A stretch of DNA of 64,000 nt from Cryptomeria japonica (GCF_030272615.1 NC_081415.1:418223757-418287756); one strand, 5' to 3'. Numbered from the stretch's first letter, positions 43,881-56,189 are shown. The notes: generated from the sequence alone by a model not told the origin. Numbers and translations are program-made.

Positions 43881-45262
43881 TATATGACCTTTATTGATTT
43901 AACTTAATTTTATGGGTCTTATTCCACTTTATTACATCATAGCATTCTTATTTGAGCCCTTAATTATAGGTGTGCCCTTTATTTCTTTAATACCCCAATT
44001 TATCCTTAATCCTACCCTAATTTCAACCTTCAAAGAATATCTTGCATATCTATACATTATAGTTTGAGCCACCGAGCTAGATTCGACATTAGAACCCCGT
44101 TATTTTCCATTACCTAAAAGTTGGAAAAATATTGCCAGGACCAAGGCGACCTACCATCTCGGTCCCACTCTTTTTTTCCCAAATTTCAAGAGGATAATTT
44201 GGTAGTCTTATCTAATTCAAATCTCACTCCATTAAAAAAAAAAAATCAAATCTAAGTCAGCCTAAAGGTGTTTTAAATTATAAAATCCCTATATAAGGCA
44301 TCCTTCTCAATTATTTCTAATATTACATCTTATGCTAACATTATCATCCAATTCAAGAGCAAATCTTTTTCCTCAAGAGTAGATCTGAGTCAAGGAACAA
44401 AAAACTACATCAAGACATATTCATGCTATGTTTTCTCCATGATTTCATGATGAATTTTATGTGATTTATCATGTTATTAAATCATTACATGGAGAACTTG
44501 TCCTAAGATCATTGCATCACCTATTGAAGATATAATCATCTACATTCAAGCATTTCAATTTCAGATCCAACCTTACCCTCAAAAGGCAAGCTTTTCCAAT
44601 TCAATTTCTATTTCAATTAGGGTTAATTCCAAACCTGGGATTCGATCAAGGCAAAACCTTATCCACAACCCCCTTTCTTTCCTCTTGTGTGCAACTACAT
44701 GTACCCAACAAAGCCGAAAGACCTTAGACAACATCAAGAGCTAATATAAATCCAATCCCAAATTTTGGACCTAATTTTTTGAGACTAGGGTGCTAGGGCA
44801 CCCCGGTCCTCAATATTCTACACCAGTTTTCAAGGGTGGCTCTCAGGCAATCTCAGGATTTAGATTCTCCGATAGTAGCTCATAATTAGAAGACCGAGGT
44901 GTTCTAGTGCCCTAGTCATACCAAATCAACATCATATTTTAGTCATAGGTGCACAATTAGATTTCCTGCTCAATTATGTGTTGTTACAACATTTATGATT
45001 ATTTTCAATCATTTACAACAATGTAAGTGTTTACTTTCTTCATACCCTAGCCATAATTTTACATTACTTCAACATATCTCCATAGTTCATTCATTTTCCA
45101 TAGCAGAAAAGGAATAGAAACCTTAGAAGTGTTATTTGACTCTCTTTTACAAGAGTTAGTCAAATATGATCATTCCTCTAGGAGATTTTGTATTCCAATG
45201 TTGGTATGAAAGTGGATCTTGGTCTTATGTTCTACCCGGTTCCATTTTCATACTAAATATTT

Positions 45263-45278
45263 TGGTGATCCTGACATA
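45263..45278 (+). promoter_or_regulatory. Element C primer-binding-site candidate
   Basis: tggtgatcctgacata sits at the place where elements B and D have tggtgaaccc and tggcatgccc after an LTR end plus ttt. tRNA not identified. Confidence 0.4.
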
Positions 45279-45624
45279 TCTTATGCTTACTTTTGATTTT
45301 CATATACTTTATGCACTCATAGTTACATTCATTTCATAATTTTATTTAAACACAAATTATTAAAAAAAAATTGTTTTATGCATTTTGTGCGTTTACATTC
45401 TTTATTACATTAGATTATATCATTGCAATAGTTAGCATTTCTTTTCAAAAATGTCAAATTACTGTTTACAAGACTTTCGTGCCTTTGATAATATATTTTC
45501 TTGTGATGACTATCCTTTTGAATAGGTATACAGTAGAGAAGAACTTGAGGAGGCTCTTGATGGTTTCATTTATCCTAAGCCCTCATATTCTAAACCATCC
45601 ATTTTCAAAAGGTTAATCAACATA

Positions 45625-47330
45625 ATGCATATGACATTTAGCAGTGATGACCTTGAGATGTTGGATGAAACTATTGATGACTTCACCATTACCTCTAAAT
45701 CACCCTCTAAATCTCCAAAAACCCACAAGGATATTATCATGCATGGCAATCCATTTTATGAACCTTTACCTCCTATCAATCCTATTTACGAGGAAGTTTT
45801 TGTGATTAAAAAAAAGTTGATGTGGTCGAAAATCCTCTTTATCAAGCTTTACAATCTAAAGATGAGGCCCTAATGAACCATGATAATTCCTCTCCTAAAT
45901 ACTCACTTGTTCATGAAGATAATTTGGTGCAAGAAGAGATTATTAACACTTCTTTTGCAACTCTTCCTCTTAAGGATGAAGTTATAAAAAATTATGTTGA
46001 CTTTTCTCCTAAAAATGGCCTCTCCAATGAGAGTATGTTAGAGAAAGAGGATGATACCATAAAAACCTTCTTTAATTTCACTTTACCTTCCATACATGGT
46101 ACCTCTCTTAGAGATGAAGCATTTATGGGTAGTGTTAACCCTTCTCCCCAAGTTTATCCTACCCATAAAGATTTTCATGATGTTCCCTTTTATGCATATG
46201 ATGACAATTTAACTATTTATTTCCTCCATAGCTATGGTTTAACCTCTCTCGAATTTGGTCCCACCAATGAGGGCACAATGGTACAAGAAGATGTTATGAG
46301 CACTTCTTTCAAAGATCTCCCTCCTAAGGATGAATCTTTGAAGAATGATGTTCATCTTTCTCCTGAAATGTACCTCCCCCATGAGGATCATTTGGTGCAA
46401 GCATATGATGATGTAACTACCTTTGCTAGTGATGCCATACCCTATTTTTATTTCAAATGAATTTCCCACTAGAGATGAAGCATTAATGAGTCATGTTTGT
46501 CCTTCTCCTAAACTTGTCTTACCCATACAAGCAAGAGGATGAAATCATTAGCAATTTCCTTGATGCTCTCCCTTCAAAAGATGTATCATTAGAGAACAAA
46601 GATCTTAATCAAGTCAATACCATTCATGTTTCTAGTTATGAGAACTATAAGCCCAAGAAACCTCCAAATATCCTTAAAGTTGCAAAATACATATATGAAA
46701 GCGGTGATATGGAATGACAATTAGAACAAAAATATAGATATGAAATACATCACACATTTAATTCTTGTGTCAAAAAGAAAGATCTCGATGTTCTTAGATC
46801 ACTTCCCTTCCTTCCCCTCCTCATCCTAAGAAACATGTTGATAAGGAACCTAATCTTGCTGAGAAACTCCATGATATCTTAGCTAAGATCTCACTTTGTG
46901 ATTTGATTCAAACTTCACCTTCATACCATAAGCTAATCCAAGAAGCTTTACATAAGGTGGTTCCTCATCCTTTTTCTAAACCAAATGATATTACATTCTC
47001 ACAAGATGAATTTATTTTTATAGAGGTTAAAAATAAAGACGACCCCCTTATGTTTACTCCTCACATTTATGAACAAAACATAAGAGGTACCTTAATTGAT
47101 AAAGGGTCAACACTTAACATTTGATGTGTTGACTTATTAGATAAGATAAATTGGGATTATTCTTCTATTCAACCTAGTCCTCTTTGTGTTCATGGCTTTG
47201 ATAATATTTGTAATAGATGAAAAATCAGGGTTTCACAAGTTATCCTTTGTAAACTAGGAAATGACCTAACTTTCACATGCATCACATTAAAAGTAGGATG
47301 AACTCAATAGACCCAACCTCAATTCTATTA
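45625..47330 (+). pseudogene. Element C internal protein: acidic repeats and protease relic
   Basis: Three overlapping frames. The first (45625-45873) reads MHMTFSSDDLEMLDETIDDF. The second (45822-46460) is built of degenerate repeats of the type LPxKDExxKN, SPxxxLxHEDxLVQ (for example FATLPLKDEVIKNYVDFSP and FKDLPPKDESLKNDVHLSP). The last (46903-47124) ends NIRGTLIDKGSTLNI, a retropepsin active-site region with D-K-G in place of D-S-G. No capsid or zinc knuckle motif is visible. Non-autonomous and decayed. Confidence 0.55.
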
Positions 47331-47696
47331 GGAAGAGGTTTGAATGCTAATTGAAGTCTTATTTCCACTTTTGTTTGAGTTGAAAATGTGATTGAAAATA
47401 TGTAAATTGAATGCCAAACCTAGGGTAAGATGGTACATGCATGAAATAGCAACTTGGATTGATTGCGTTAACTGATAGCTAAACAAAAACTTCACAACAG
47501 GTATAGAAATGGATAGGGAATCTAATTGTGCACTTATAGTTAAAATCTGAAGTTGAATTGACAGGACTAGGGAACCAACGCCTTGATCTTTTGACTTGTG
47601 GTCTAAAAATTTGAATCCCAATATAGTCCAGAAGACACCTATCAAATTTGGACTTGTTATGGGAGGACCATGGTACCAAAGCACCTTAGTCCAGGT

Positions 47697-48486
47697 TGTA
47701 GACACCTAAAATTGTCCTGTCTAATTATATTAATATTTTTTATTTATTTAATTATTTTATCCTAAGTCTTCTATTAATTAAATAAATTCTTATTTATTTA
47801 ATTAATTCATTAATCCTCTTCTAAGCCTTTCCACATTTAAATAAATATTTTTATTTATTTAAATTGTCCTTTTCCTAAATTAAATAAATATTTTATTTAT
47901 TTAATTGATCCCCTTTCCTCTATTAATTAAATAAATCTTTATTTGTTTAATTAATTCATTAGCCTTTTCTACCCATGACACATGCCATTCATCTCTTAAT
48001 TCTTCTCTTACCTACTCCCTTTATCTTTTAATTATTTCCTCTACCTACCCTTTAATCTTGGGCGACCATTTATCTTTACACCTCTTAATCTTATCCCTCC
48101 ATTTCTTACAGTCTTCTCTATATAAGAGGATGCTTTCTTCATTATCAACTCTAATCGTCTCATTGCCTAAGCGATCTTATGCAATCAAGCCTTCTTGCGA
48201 TCAAGCTATCAACCCTGTTTTTGTTCTTTGTTGAACTCTTGTGCATACATAAAATCTGAGAGCAAATATATCAAACAAGATCAATGGAGATAGGAAGAAA
48301 TGGAGATTGAAACCCTACTTGACATGTGAATGGTATATATTGTTTTGTTATTGTTTATTTGCATGGTCTTAGGTATCTTCATTTATTTATGGTGGATCTT
48401 TTTCATTGTTAGGCTAGGGTTTTGTGGTTGATCCTTGTTAGTCTTTCAATATTGTTGTTTCCATTCATCCATTTTCACCATATACA
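47697..48486 (+). repeat. Element D 5' LTR, 790 bp
   Basis: Starts TGTAGACACCTAAAATTG, related to element B (TGTAGCGTCCTAAAATTG), and ends accatataca. TATA box ctatataag near 48118. U3 carries four AT hairpins (47772-47958). Confidence 0.75.
47772..47958. repeat. Array of four AT-rich hairpins in the element D LTR
   Basis: Each unit is an inverted repeat of the type attaattaaataaa ... tttatttaattaat with a loop of 3-6 bases. Units are separated by pyrimidine-rich spacers (cctcttctaagcctttcc, ccttttccta, cccctttcctct). Confidence 0.8.
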
Positions 48487-48489
48487 TTT

Positions 48490-48507
48490 TGGCATGCCCA
48501 GTGAGAC
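48490..48507 (+). promoter_or_regulatory. Element D primer-binding-site candidate
   Basis: tggcatgcccagtgagac follows the LTR end (tataca) after ttt. Position and TGG start fit a tRNA primer site. Confidence 0.55.
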
Positions 48508-50990
48508 TCTTCTCCTTTTTATTTGGACATCTTGTTTGTAGATCTTGTGTTTTTGAAAGTTGTAGGTTCGACATTACGATGATTCTGTGTTTTTCCGCGT
48601 CTGCGACAAATCTAATTGCGTCTGCATTTTGTTTTCACGTCTGCGACTATTATTTTCACGTTTATGATTTTTTGTTGTTTCTGTAGATTTGTCACCCTGA
48701 AATCGCATCTGTGTAGCATATTATCATGTTTTTGTCTTAAAATCACGTATGTGTTGCTTCTTGTTGCGTTTTTGTTTTTGCAGGGTTTTTGCTCAGTTTT
48801 GCAATTGGAGGATACTGGAATTGCGTCTGTGAGTTGTTTTGTTGCGCTTGTGTCAAGAAATTGTGTTTGTACAGGTTTCTGTCGCGTTTGCATTTTGCTA
48901 TTTGCTTTGCAGGTCTCAGATTTGGGAAATTGCATATGTGTTTCATCTTTTTGCGTCTGGGTTCTATTTCCACATTTGCGTCTGGTATAGCTGCATTTGT
49001 ATTTTCAGTTTTTTCATTTCGGCTTTCATTTAGGGTTTTCAGTTTTGGTTTTTAGGTCTAACCTCTTTTGATTCGATTAACGAAGTGGTGCAGCTGTTCA
49101 AAAGAAGAAAAATGTCTTGTCAAAGGCCCTTATTTCACAAAGTCATTTGGTATTTCTAAAAATTTACCTAACTTGTGTGCTTGCAGGAGGGGTATCATTC
49201 CAAAACTACTAACAAGTTTGGTGTAGGACCTTTGGCAAAGATTTTTATTTTGAAATTGCTTGCTTTATCTTTTTTAGTTTAGCAAACACTTCAATTGGTG
49301 CTCTAAAATTAACAAGTGTCTTTTGTGTCTTGAACAATAGGCTCTTTTTGTTTTACCTTTTTATAGGGCCTTCCTATTGAGTAGCCTTTAAGGCCAAGTG
49401 AGAGGGAATGAACCAAGTGGTAACGGGCTAAAGCCAAGCTCTTCCAAGGCACTATAAATAAAAGTGTTTGTGACAAAAGTTGCAAGCAACGGGTGTTACA
49501 TGCTACTATAATGGCGTTATGACTCCCCATAAACCCTATAGAGTGCAACCTCTAAAGGCTGGGAGGCCTTCCATTTAACGGAGCATAACACGTTGTTGAT
49601 TATATCCACTCAAACGAATGCCCTTACTAGACACCATTTTGTGTTAAAAGCCAAAAACCTTCTAGCTGTTGGTGTAGGAGGTCGGACCTCTGAAGTAGCT
49701 CACATTCTCACGGTTCTTATTAGAGATACAAAGTTCGCCACGAGGAGTTTTTGTGGGGACTAGTTCTTGGTTGCCCCAGAGAAGTGAGTGCCGATGGGGG
49801 GGCTAGTAGGGTCAAGCATCTAGTTATCCGCTCTAAATTGTGTAGCCTCGGGGTAACCCCCCAAGTGAGATTCAACAACTATTGTCCCAACTAGCCCTAG
49901 GATTTGTGCTTGCATGATCAAAACACTCAAAACATTTTTCAAACAAAACAAAGAAAGATTGTGTCTACTGTGTTTTCAAGTGTATGGAAAAACATTTCAC
50001 ATCACATTTCACATTTGGAAATATTTTTTATCCTTTGGACAAAACACCTTCAAACATTGAGTCTTCACTGTCATTGTGTTCTCTTGCCACAAAAAGAGTT
50101 AAAACATTGAGATTTGGTCACATTAAACAACTTCATAACCAGACAGAATTGCACAAAGTATCAGAAACTGGGTCTGTGTCTAGAAACCGTGTTTGCGCAA
50201 TACAATATCGTGTTTGTGTCCAACAAAATCATCAGTAAGAACTTGTCACATTTTCTGAAATTGTGTCTATGACTATTAAAACCACGTCTAGGTTCAGAAA
50301 TCACGTTTGTGCAGAGTAGAACTGCGTCTTTGACTTTCAGGATAAAATTGTCATTATCATTAGAAAATTGTGTTTGTGGCATCTAAAACTGCGTTTGTGA
50401 TCAAAAGTCATGTTTGGGTTGGTAAAAAATGCGTCTATGTTCACAATTGAGAGATTACATAAAACTCTTAAGAACAAAAGGGACTTAAATTTTTCAGATC
50501 TAAAGATCTTCTAAGGTTGCTTCCTATAGGGCTTCATTTTCAGTCTACTTGTCTTGGTTACACAGTCAATCATTTTCCTTCATTTGCATTTCCCTCATAC
50601 ATATCTTCCAAATTTGAGTCATAAGGTTACTTTGCTTGTCCTCATCAAACTTTGCAAACATACTACACCACAACACTAGGTGATTCCCATATCAAGATCT
50701 ATCATCTTAGGGTCTCATTTGGTCTTCTAGAGTCAAGGTCAACTTACCTCATCAAGAGATCCATCATCTCTTTGAAGCCACACCTTACTCTCATACATGC
50801 ATACTTTTGAATTACACTTTTGGACAATGCAAGTTTACCCTAGATTTATCTACACTTCATACACCTCTTGGTCTTCCATAGTCTTTGCATTTTCATCTCA
50901 TCCTTTCATTTTGGTCAAGACTTTAGTCTATGGTTGAAACCCACACAAAGGTCTAGAAGGGAAGCCAAAGAAGCTTTAAGGTCTTTAAAC
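48508..50990 (+). other. Element D leader with recurring gcgtctgtg-type motifs
   Basis: Untranslated region of 2.5 kb. About 48570-48980 and 50160-50450 are filled with short motifs of the type (a)ttgcgtctgtg, cgtgtttgcg and cacgtttgtg every 20-35 bases. The middle (49340-49900) is non-repetitive and more GC-rich. Several frames of 60-124 codons overlap here on both strands and look like chance products of low stop content. Confidence 0.65.
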
Positions 50991-53870
50991 ATGAGTACCT
51001 ATGAGTTCGATGGAGACGAATTTTACAATCCATTTGACAACCCCAGTAATATACCAAACAATGACAACAATGACAACAATAATGGAAATGACAATGTATC
51101 TGTGGATTCTGCAGAAGTTGAGGAAACTATCATGGATCCCCATTTTAACAAAATTGGTTAAAGAAATCATGAAGATGGATAGACAATATTTCCTACAAGT
51201 CATGGTACAAAGTGGAACAAGATTACCTCGTGATTTTGGCATGTCACAAATTTTGGAGGATGATACAAACCAAATAAATCAAGTTAATACAAGACAAAGG
51301 AGGCCCAATAGTGGTGGTAAGAAAGAGTGTCTCGTGCTTGAGTCACCTTCCTTCCTATTTAAAAAACTTGAAATTCTAAACACATACACTCATTCTCATG
51401 CCAGTTATGATAGATCCTCTCATGAACAAGCCCGTAATCGTCCTTTCCCATAGAAGAGCTACTACCATGATGATACTCAAGATCATACTAATGCATACAA
51501 TTACACTCAATCGAACATTCAAAATCATGACATGAGGAGACCCCATGTCAGATTTGGGGGCAATATCCAAAATCACTCTTATGATACCTCTTATCCTTAC
51601 AATCGTGACATGTATTGACCTAGACCTAGTGCTCCTCATTACAATACCATACCAATTGGTCCATATACAAGCTATAATTATGTCCCTCCTCCATATGAAC
51701 ACATCTATGATCAATACCATCCATATATGCATTATATCCCTCCTCCTCCGCCTGGTGGCTTAGGCATGGGACTAGCTCAAAGAGAAAAGAAACCACCCAA
51801 GAATGACTAGCAACAACAGATCAAGGATTTACAAAAGCAAATGGCAAACATAAATACACCAAAGCAACAGTACACAATGAAGGATATATGTACTTACCCA
51901 TTTGATAGAAGCATTCCAATGCCTCCATTTCCCCCACATTTTGTGACACCAAAGTTTGACAAGTACAAAGGCAAAGGGGTTCCTAAGGCACACATAAGAT
52001 TATTTTTCACAACTTGCATTGAGGTAGCAGGAGAAGAAACATACTTGATGAGATTGTTCCCACAAAGCTTAAGTGAACAAGCAATGGAATGGTTCTCCCA
52101 ACTTCCACCTGGAATTAAGTCATGGGGTGATCTAGCAGAAGCTTTTATATAACACTTTTCATACAACATTGAAACAGATGTGTCAATGGCTACCTTATGC
52201 AATACTAGGTAGAAAAATGGGGAATCTTTTGGTTCATTTTAACAACGATGGAGAGGTCTTGCTAGTAGATGCTCTTGTGATATCCCACAAAAAAAAATGG
52301 TAGAAATGTTTACTCAAAACGTTAACAAAGATATTGGATATAACCTAAGAAAATCTTGTTTGTCTACCTTCAAAGAGATCATTGAAAAAGGATTGGCAAT
52401 AGAAAAAGTCCTTATTGAACAAGGTGTCATTAAGATATTCAAAGAGAACAAAGAGGAATCAAATGGGAAAGACAAACCCTACTTTTGGAACAAGAATAAG
52501 AACACAATCAATGATGGGGTAGTAGATGCAAATGTTGTGAAACCTAAGATAACTTTCCTTGGTGCAAGTTCTTCTAATACGACCAATCAAGTGAACAATC
52601 AAAGGCAATCAAAACCTCGAAGGAAATATACTCCGTTGGGAGAACCAATTGAAACAACATTTAAGAAGTTAGTGGAAAACAAGCTCATAAGAATACCAGA
52701 TAATCCACCATATGAGTTGAAAGTAAAACCAAATTGGTGGAATGATGATGAATATTGTGAATATCAAAAGAGTAAAGGGCATCTTACTTGCAATTGTCAC
52801 AGATTGAAGAATATCATACAAGATCTCATTGATAGAGGTGACATAGAAGTTGATAGTCATACCTCCAATGAAGAGCATGTGATGTTTAAGGAGCCATTTT
52901 ATAAAATGACAAGGGAAAAGCCAAAACTAGAGATAATCAAGCCAATTATACCAAGATGCCCTATGACTATGATTCCACTATTAATCACATCTCAATGGAT
53001 AGTCTTGTGTCGACCATTATCATAAAAGACAAAACTCCCAAAGGTCCTACCCAAAGGAGTAAAGTTGTTTTAAAAGGCATTGGACCATCTTCCTCATTTT
53101 CTAAAGACGAAACCCCCAAATGTAATGTCACAACCTATCGAGGTAAAGTCACCTTCAAGGCGTTCCATTTGAGACCACAACCTCATCATCCACAAAGAAT
53201 GAGTATGACCTTGTAGATCCATTAGGAAAGACGCCCATCCTCATCTCCATCCTTGATCTTTTACGCATATCCCCTGCACATAAGGCTATCCTTGACAAGA
53301 ATTTGAGAGAGACCTTCGTACCCACTAATCTGAATGTGGACCAATTTCAAGCCATGGTGGGATACCTTTTCATTCCGCATACCCTCACGTTCATAGAAGT
53401 CGATGATGCATCTGTCACCCAGCCTCATAATGCACCTCTACCTATTGAAGCCTTTATCTATAAAAATTGAATCAAACAAGTCCTGATAGATGGAGGAGCA
53501 GGTCTGAACATTTGTACATTGAATACTATTAAGAAATTGGGATATTCTGAAAAGGTTGTGAATTCTACACATGCAATCACCATTAAAGCATATGATGACG
53601 AAGAGCGCTCATCCAAGGGCACGATCACCTTACCTCTTAGAGTTGGTCCACTTACGAAGGATATGGTATGTCAAGTCGTTGATCTAGATCTCACATACAA
53701 TATACTCTTTGGGATGCCCATGGATTCGTGAAATGAGAGTTGTTCCATCAACATATCATTAGTGTATCAAATTCCCACACAATGGAGTTGAAGTAACCGT
53801 TAATGGTGATCAGAATCCGTTCATATATTGCAATAACCAGTGAGAAAGATAAAAAATAACAATCCCAGTC
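50991..53870 (+). pseudogene. gag: Element D gag and protease relic
   Basis: Starts MSTYEFDGDEFYNPFDNPSN, with a frameshift near 51155, then DRQYFLQVMVQSGTRLPRDF. A Tyr/Pro-rich stretch, broken by stops near 51451, 51616 and 51808, leads to a Retrotrans_gag-like capsid (51880-52430: FVTPKFDKYKGKGVPKAHIR, QAMEWFSQLPPGIKSWGDLA, MVEMFTQNVNKDIGYNLRKS). A CCHC-like finger EYCEYQKSKGHLTCNCHRLK lies near 52750. The retropepsin part is at 53470-53865 with LIDGGAGLNIC (Asp codon at 53489), YNILFGMP and a typical KFPHNGVEVTVNGDQNPF end. At least seven disabling changes. It resembles element B in domain order but not closely in sequence. Confidence 0.75.
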
Positions 53871-53884
53871 AATCGAGAGGTTAT

Positions 53885-54369
53885 TGTTGGTGTAAATAAT
53901 TATTCATCTTGGATATTATTACACCTTACTTAAGTTTACTTAGGAAATGCATTTCATAGTAGTTTGGGTATGAGACACTTGGGTGTTTGTGCCGCATTGG
54001 GATAGTGTGTGTAGGAGAATTTCCAACTTATTGTGTGATCTTGTTACTACTTTATCATATCCACTTATTGTGGAGTGATAATTCCACCTTCGATGGGTGA
54101 TCCACCTCATGTGGGATATTTTATTATTTCACCTACCTATCACACCTATTTCCTACCTACCCTTGTTTCTTATTGAGCCACATGTCATGTTTGTGTGCTC
54201 ACATATCCATATAGCCTTGCCTATATATGCAGGCTCATCTACATTGTATGTAACTATTGAACAACTATTGATCATCTATTTATTGATGAGAATACAGTTT
54301 ATTCTTGTCCTATATTTTGTCTCTATTTTGTACATTTCATTGAGCTCTTGATCTTGGCAAAATCTCACA
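53885..54369 (+). repeat. Copia-type 5' LTR, 485 bp
   Basis: TG...CA ends, TATA-like ctatatatgc near 54221, and a direct ttggatattattacacc stretch near its start. Its partner LTR is absent. Confidence 0.75.
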
Positions 54370-54382
54370 TGGTATCAGAGCC
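54370..54382 (+). promoter_or_regulatory. Primer-binding site, initiator Met tRNA
   Basis: tggtatcagagcc directly adjoins the LTR; an exact match to the usual plant Copia site. Confidence 0.92.
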
Positions 54383-55320
54383 ATTAGAGTGTCATTGGTT
54401 TGCCAATTGAGAGAAATTTGATGCTATTTGGGGTTGTGTATTTTGGAGCTTTCTATTGCAGGTTATTATTGAATCTTAATGGGTCAGACAAGAAGTCTAA
54501 GGTGCATGAGAATGAGTGTGAACACATATCTCAGTCAGTTGATTCCATGACAACATTATTGAGTAGTCATGATAATCAGGTAATATTTCTACTTGAGAAA
54601 ATCAGAAGCTTGAACCATTGGATTGAGGAGGTCCAAGAAAGTTAGTTTTGCCTTTTGTTTCATCCAAATCGGGCTTTAGAGACCAAATCTAGAGGCATTT
54701 GAAGTTTGAAGCTGTGACGAATTTTTTTCAGAAATTATAATTTTGTAAACAATTTTCAAATAGTGATATCTCACTCATCCAAACTCCTTTTTTCGAGCAA
54801 TGTTTTTTGTTTTGGGGTAGAATTTCGTGATTTGTATAGTGCTACAGGAGTTTTTTGATTTTTGGATACAGGTTTTTCAGAAATCGTGAAATCCTGATTT
54901 TTACAACTTTGGGGGCTTCGTTTGGGCTCATATGGACTCCTTTTCAGGTGTCATTTTTTTTAAAGTGCACAATTTTTTGTTTACTTTCATAATCTGCCAT
55001 TAGTTTGCAGTGATTTTGAGTAGAAATTTCACTTTCAGTATTTGGTCATTTTTTGGCCTATTTGGTACTTGTATTTTGCTTGGATCTTAGTTTAGATCAC
55101 TAGCAGTATTTGTTGAAGTCTCTTATATCTCATTTTGAGAAGTTGTAAAGTTGACATCAGAAGTCCACCTTGCTTTGTTTTGCAAGTGACCCATTGTACA
55201 CACACTACATATAAAGTGCCAAAATCATCATTTTTTGGGGGGTGGTGTACTTTGATTGACTGTCTTTTGGAGGGTGCCTATTGTGCTTTTGTGCTCTTAT
55301 GTTCCTTACTTCTTGCTGCT

Positions 55321-55565
55321 ATGGGTTCTTCTAAGTTTCCTCTCTTAACTTCTCATAATTATGCTACTTGGAAAATTGATGCATGGAGTAAACTTATGGA
55401 AAAAAGGACTAACTCATTATATTGATGGAACTATTGTTGCTCCCGCTAATCCTAAGGTTGATCCTGTTGGTCACTTGGATTGGCTCACTAAAAATATCAT
55501 GGCAATTGGTACCTTAAGAAAGTATCTATCAAAGGATCTCATTTTTCTACTAATACATTTGGACT
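55321..55565 (+). pseudogene. gag: Copia-type gag, N-terminal fragment
   Basis: MGSSKFPLLTSHNYATWKID, then a frameshift in an A6 run (55400-55405), then EKGLTHYIDGTIVAPANPKV and HLDWLTKNIMAIGTLRKYLS. This is the N-terminal (LxxxNYxTW) region of Copia gag (DUF4219/UBN2 type). Cut off after about 80 residues. Confidence 0.7.
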
Positions 55566-55890
55566 AGATTTTCAACTGAGGTTTCCGACGGAGAAGGTAT
55601 ATTGTGGTCAAATTTTTTTTTTTTTGAAAAAATGCCCGCATTCGTCGTAATTCCGACGGAAACTACCCATTTGGTTTCGACGAAGAAGGCATTAGCAATG
55701 AGAATTTTCTTTTTTTTTCAAAAAAGTGCTCGAGTTTGTCGTAATTCCAACGATAACGACCATTACAAAATAAAAAAAGAGGCAGGGAATTGATTTGTGA
55801 ATTGCAATCCCACGTAGGCATTCGTGGCGACTTCAACCCCCAAAAACACCAAACCCGCGTCGAAGGCAATCCCACGCAGGAGGTATGGTG
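55566..55890. repeat. CGACGGA/TCGTCG-type repeats, possible CACTA subterminal region
   Basis: Two related units, about 55583-55663 and 55675-55760. Each has a T-run, a gcccgcattcgtcgtaattc-like core and ccgacggaaac or ccaacgataac. Then aatcccacg(t/c)agg occurs twice. Such CGACGG-rich subterminal repeats are common near ends of plant CACTA elements, and an actagattttcaactg sequence lies at the edge. No matching opposite end was found. Confidence 0.35.
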
Positions 55891-56064
55891 GAACCTAAAT
55901 TTACAGGCAAAAACTTGGTAATTGATAACCGGATTGCTCAGGTTGGACAATCAAAAAATTATTCTCAAAAAATTAATCTACAGGGAGTATATTTTACCCA
56001 AGAATATTTTTTGCAATGTGATTATATTTTTCATATAAATGATTTAAAAATAAAATATATTTTT

Positions 56065-56135
56065 ACAAAAGGGCAGGGAGAGGGAGTTGAACACTCAACC
56101 TCTCAACCCGACCTTCCTAACTACCCATACCTACC
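56065..56135 (-). promoter_or_regulatory. tRNA-like A and B boxes on the minus strand (possible SINE)
   Basis: On the minus strand tagttaggaagg (A-box-like, one mismatch) is followed after about 30 bases by tgttcaactcc (B-box core), with flanking ggtcgggttgag. This looks like a tRNA-derived sequence; no full cloverleaf fits. Confidence 0.3.
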
Positions 56136-56189
56136 CTCCCCTTTTACCAATTTCTCTGTTGTATTACTTGAAAATGTTTATTAGAGTAA

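Larger units (their letters stand above)
44040..47696 (+). mobile_element. Ty3-type element C, degenerate, gag-protease type
   Basis: An LTR-like part (about 44040-45259) shares wording with element B: aggaccaaggcgacc, then ggttaattccaaacctggg. A primer-site-like tggtgatcctgaca lies at 45263. Internal frames (45625-47330) end in a protease relic. The right end (47330-47696), with gggaggaccatggtacc, resembles the start of a related LTR and is cut off by element D at 47697. No reverse transcriptase. The left boundary is uncertain. Confidence 0.55.
47697..53884 (+). mobile_element. Ty3-type element D, right end lost
   Basis: 5' LTR 47697-48486, primer-site-like sequence at 48490, a 2.5-kb leader, and gag-protease relics 50991-53870. 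It is then replaced at 53885 by a Copia LTR; the rest of pol and the 3' LTR are not in the window, so it cannot be said whether a reverse transcriptase was ever present. Confidence 0.75.
53885..55565 (+). mobile_element. Copia-type element, 5' LTR and truncated gag
   Basis: LTR 53885-54369 (TGTTGGTGTAAATAATTA...aatctcaca), primer site at once after it, a leader, then the start of a Copia-type gag. It ends abruptly near 55565 where CGACGGA-type repeats begin; no pol and no second LTR in the window. Inserted into element D, so younger than D. Confidence 0.75.

Noticed and set aside
48435-49055. Several overlapping open frames of 60-124 codons on both strands
   Set aside because: Located in the untranslated leader of element D; composition follows the gcgtctgtg motif repeats and T-richness, with no family motif.
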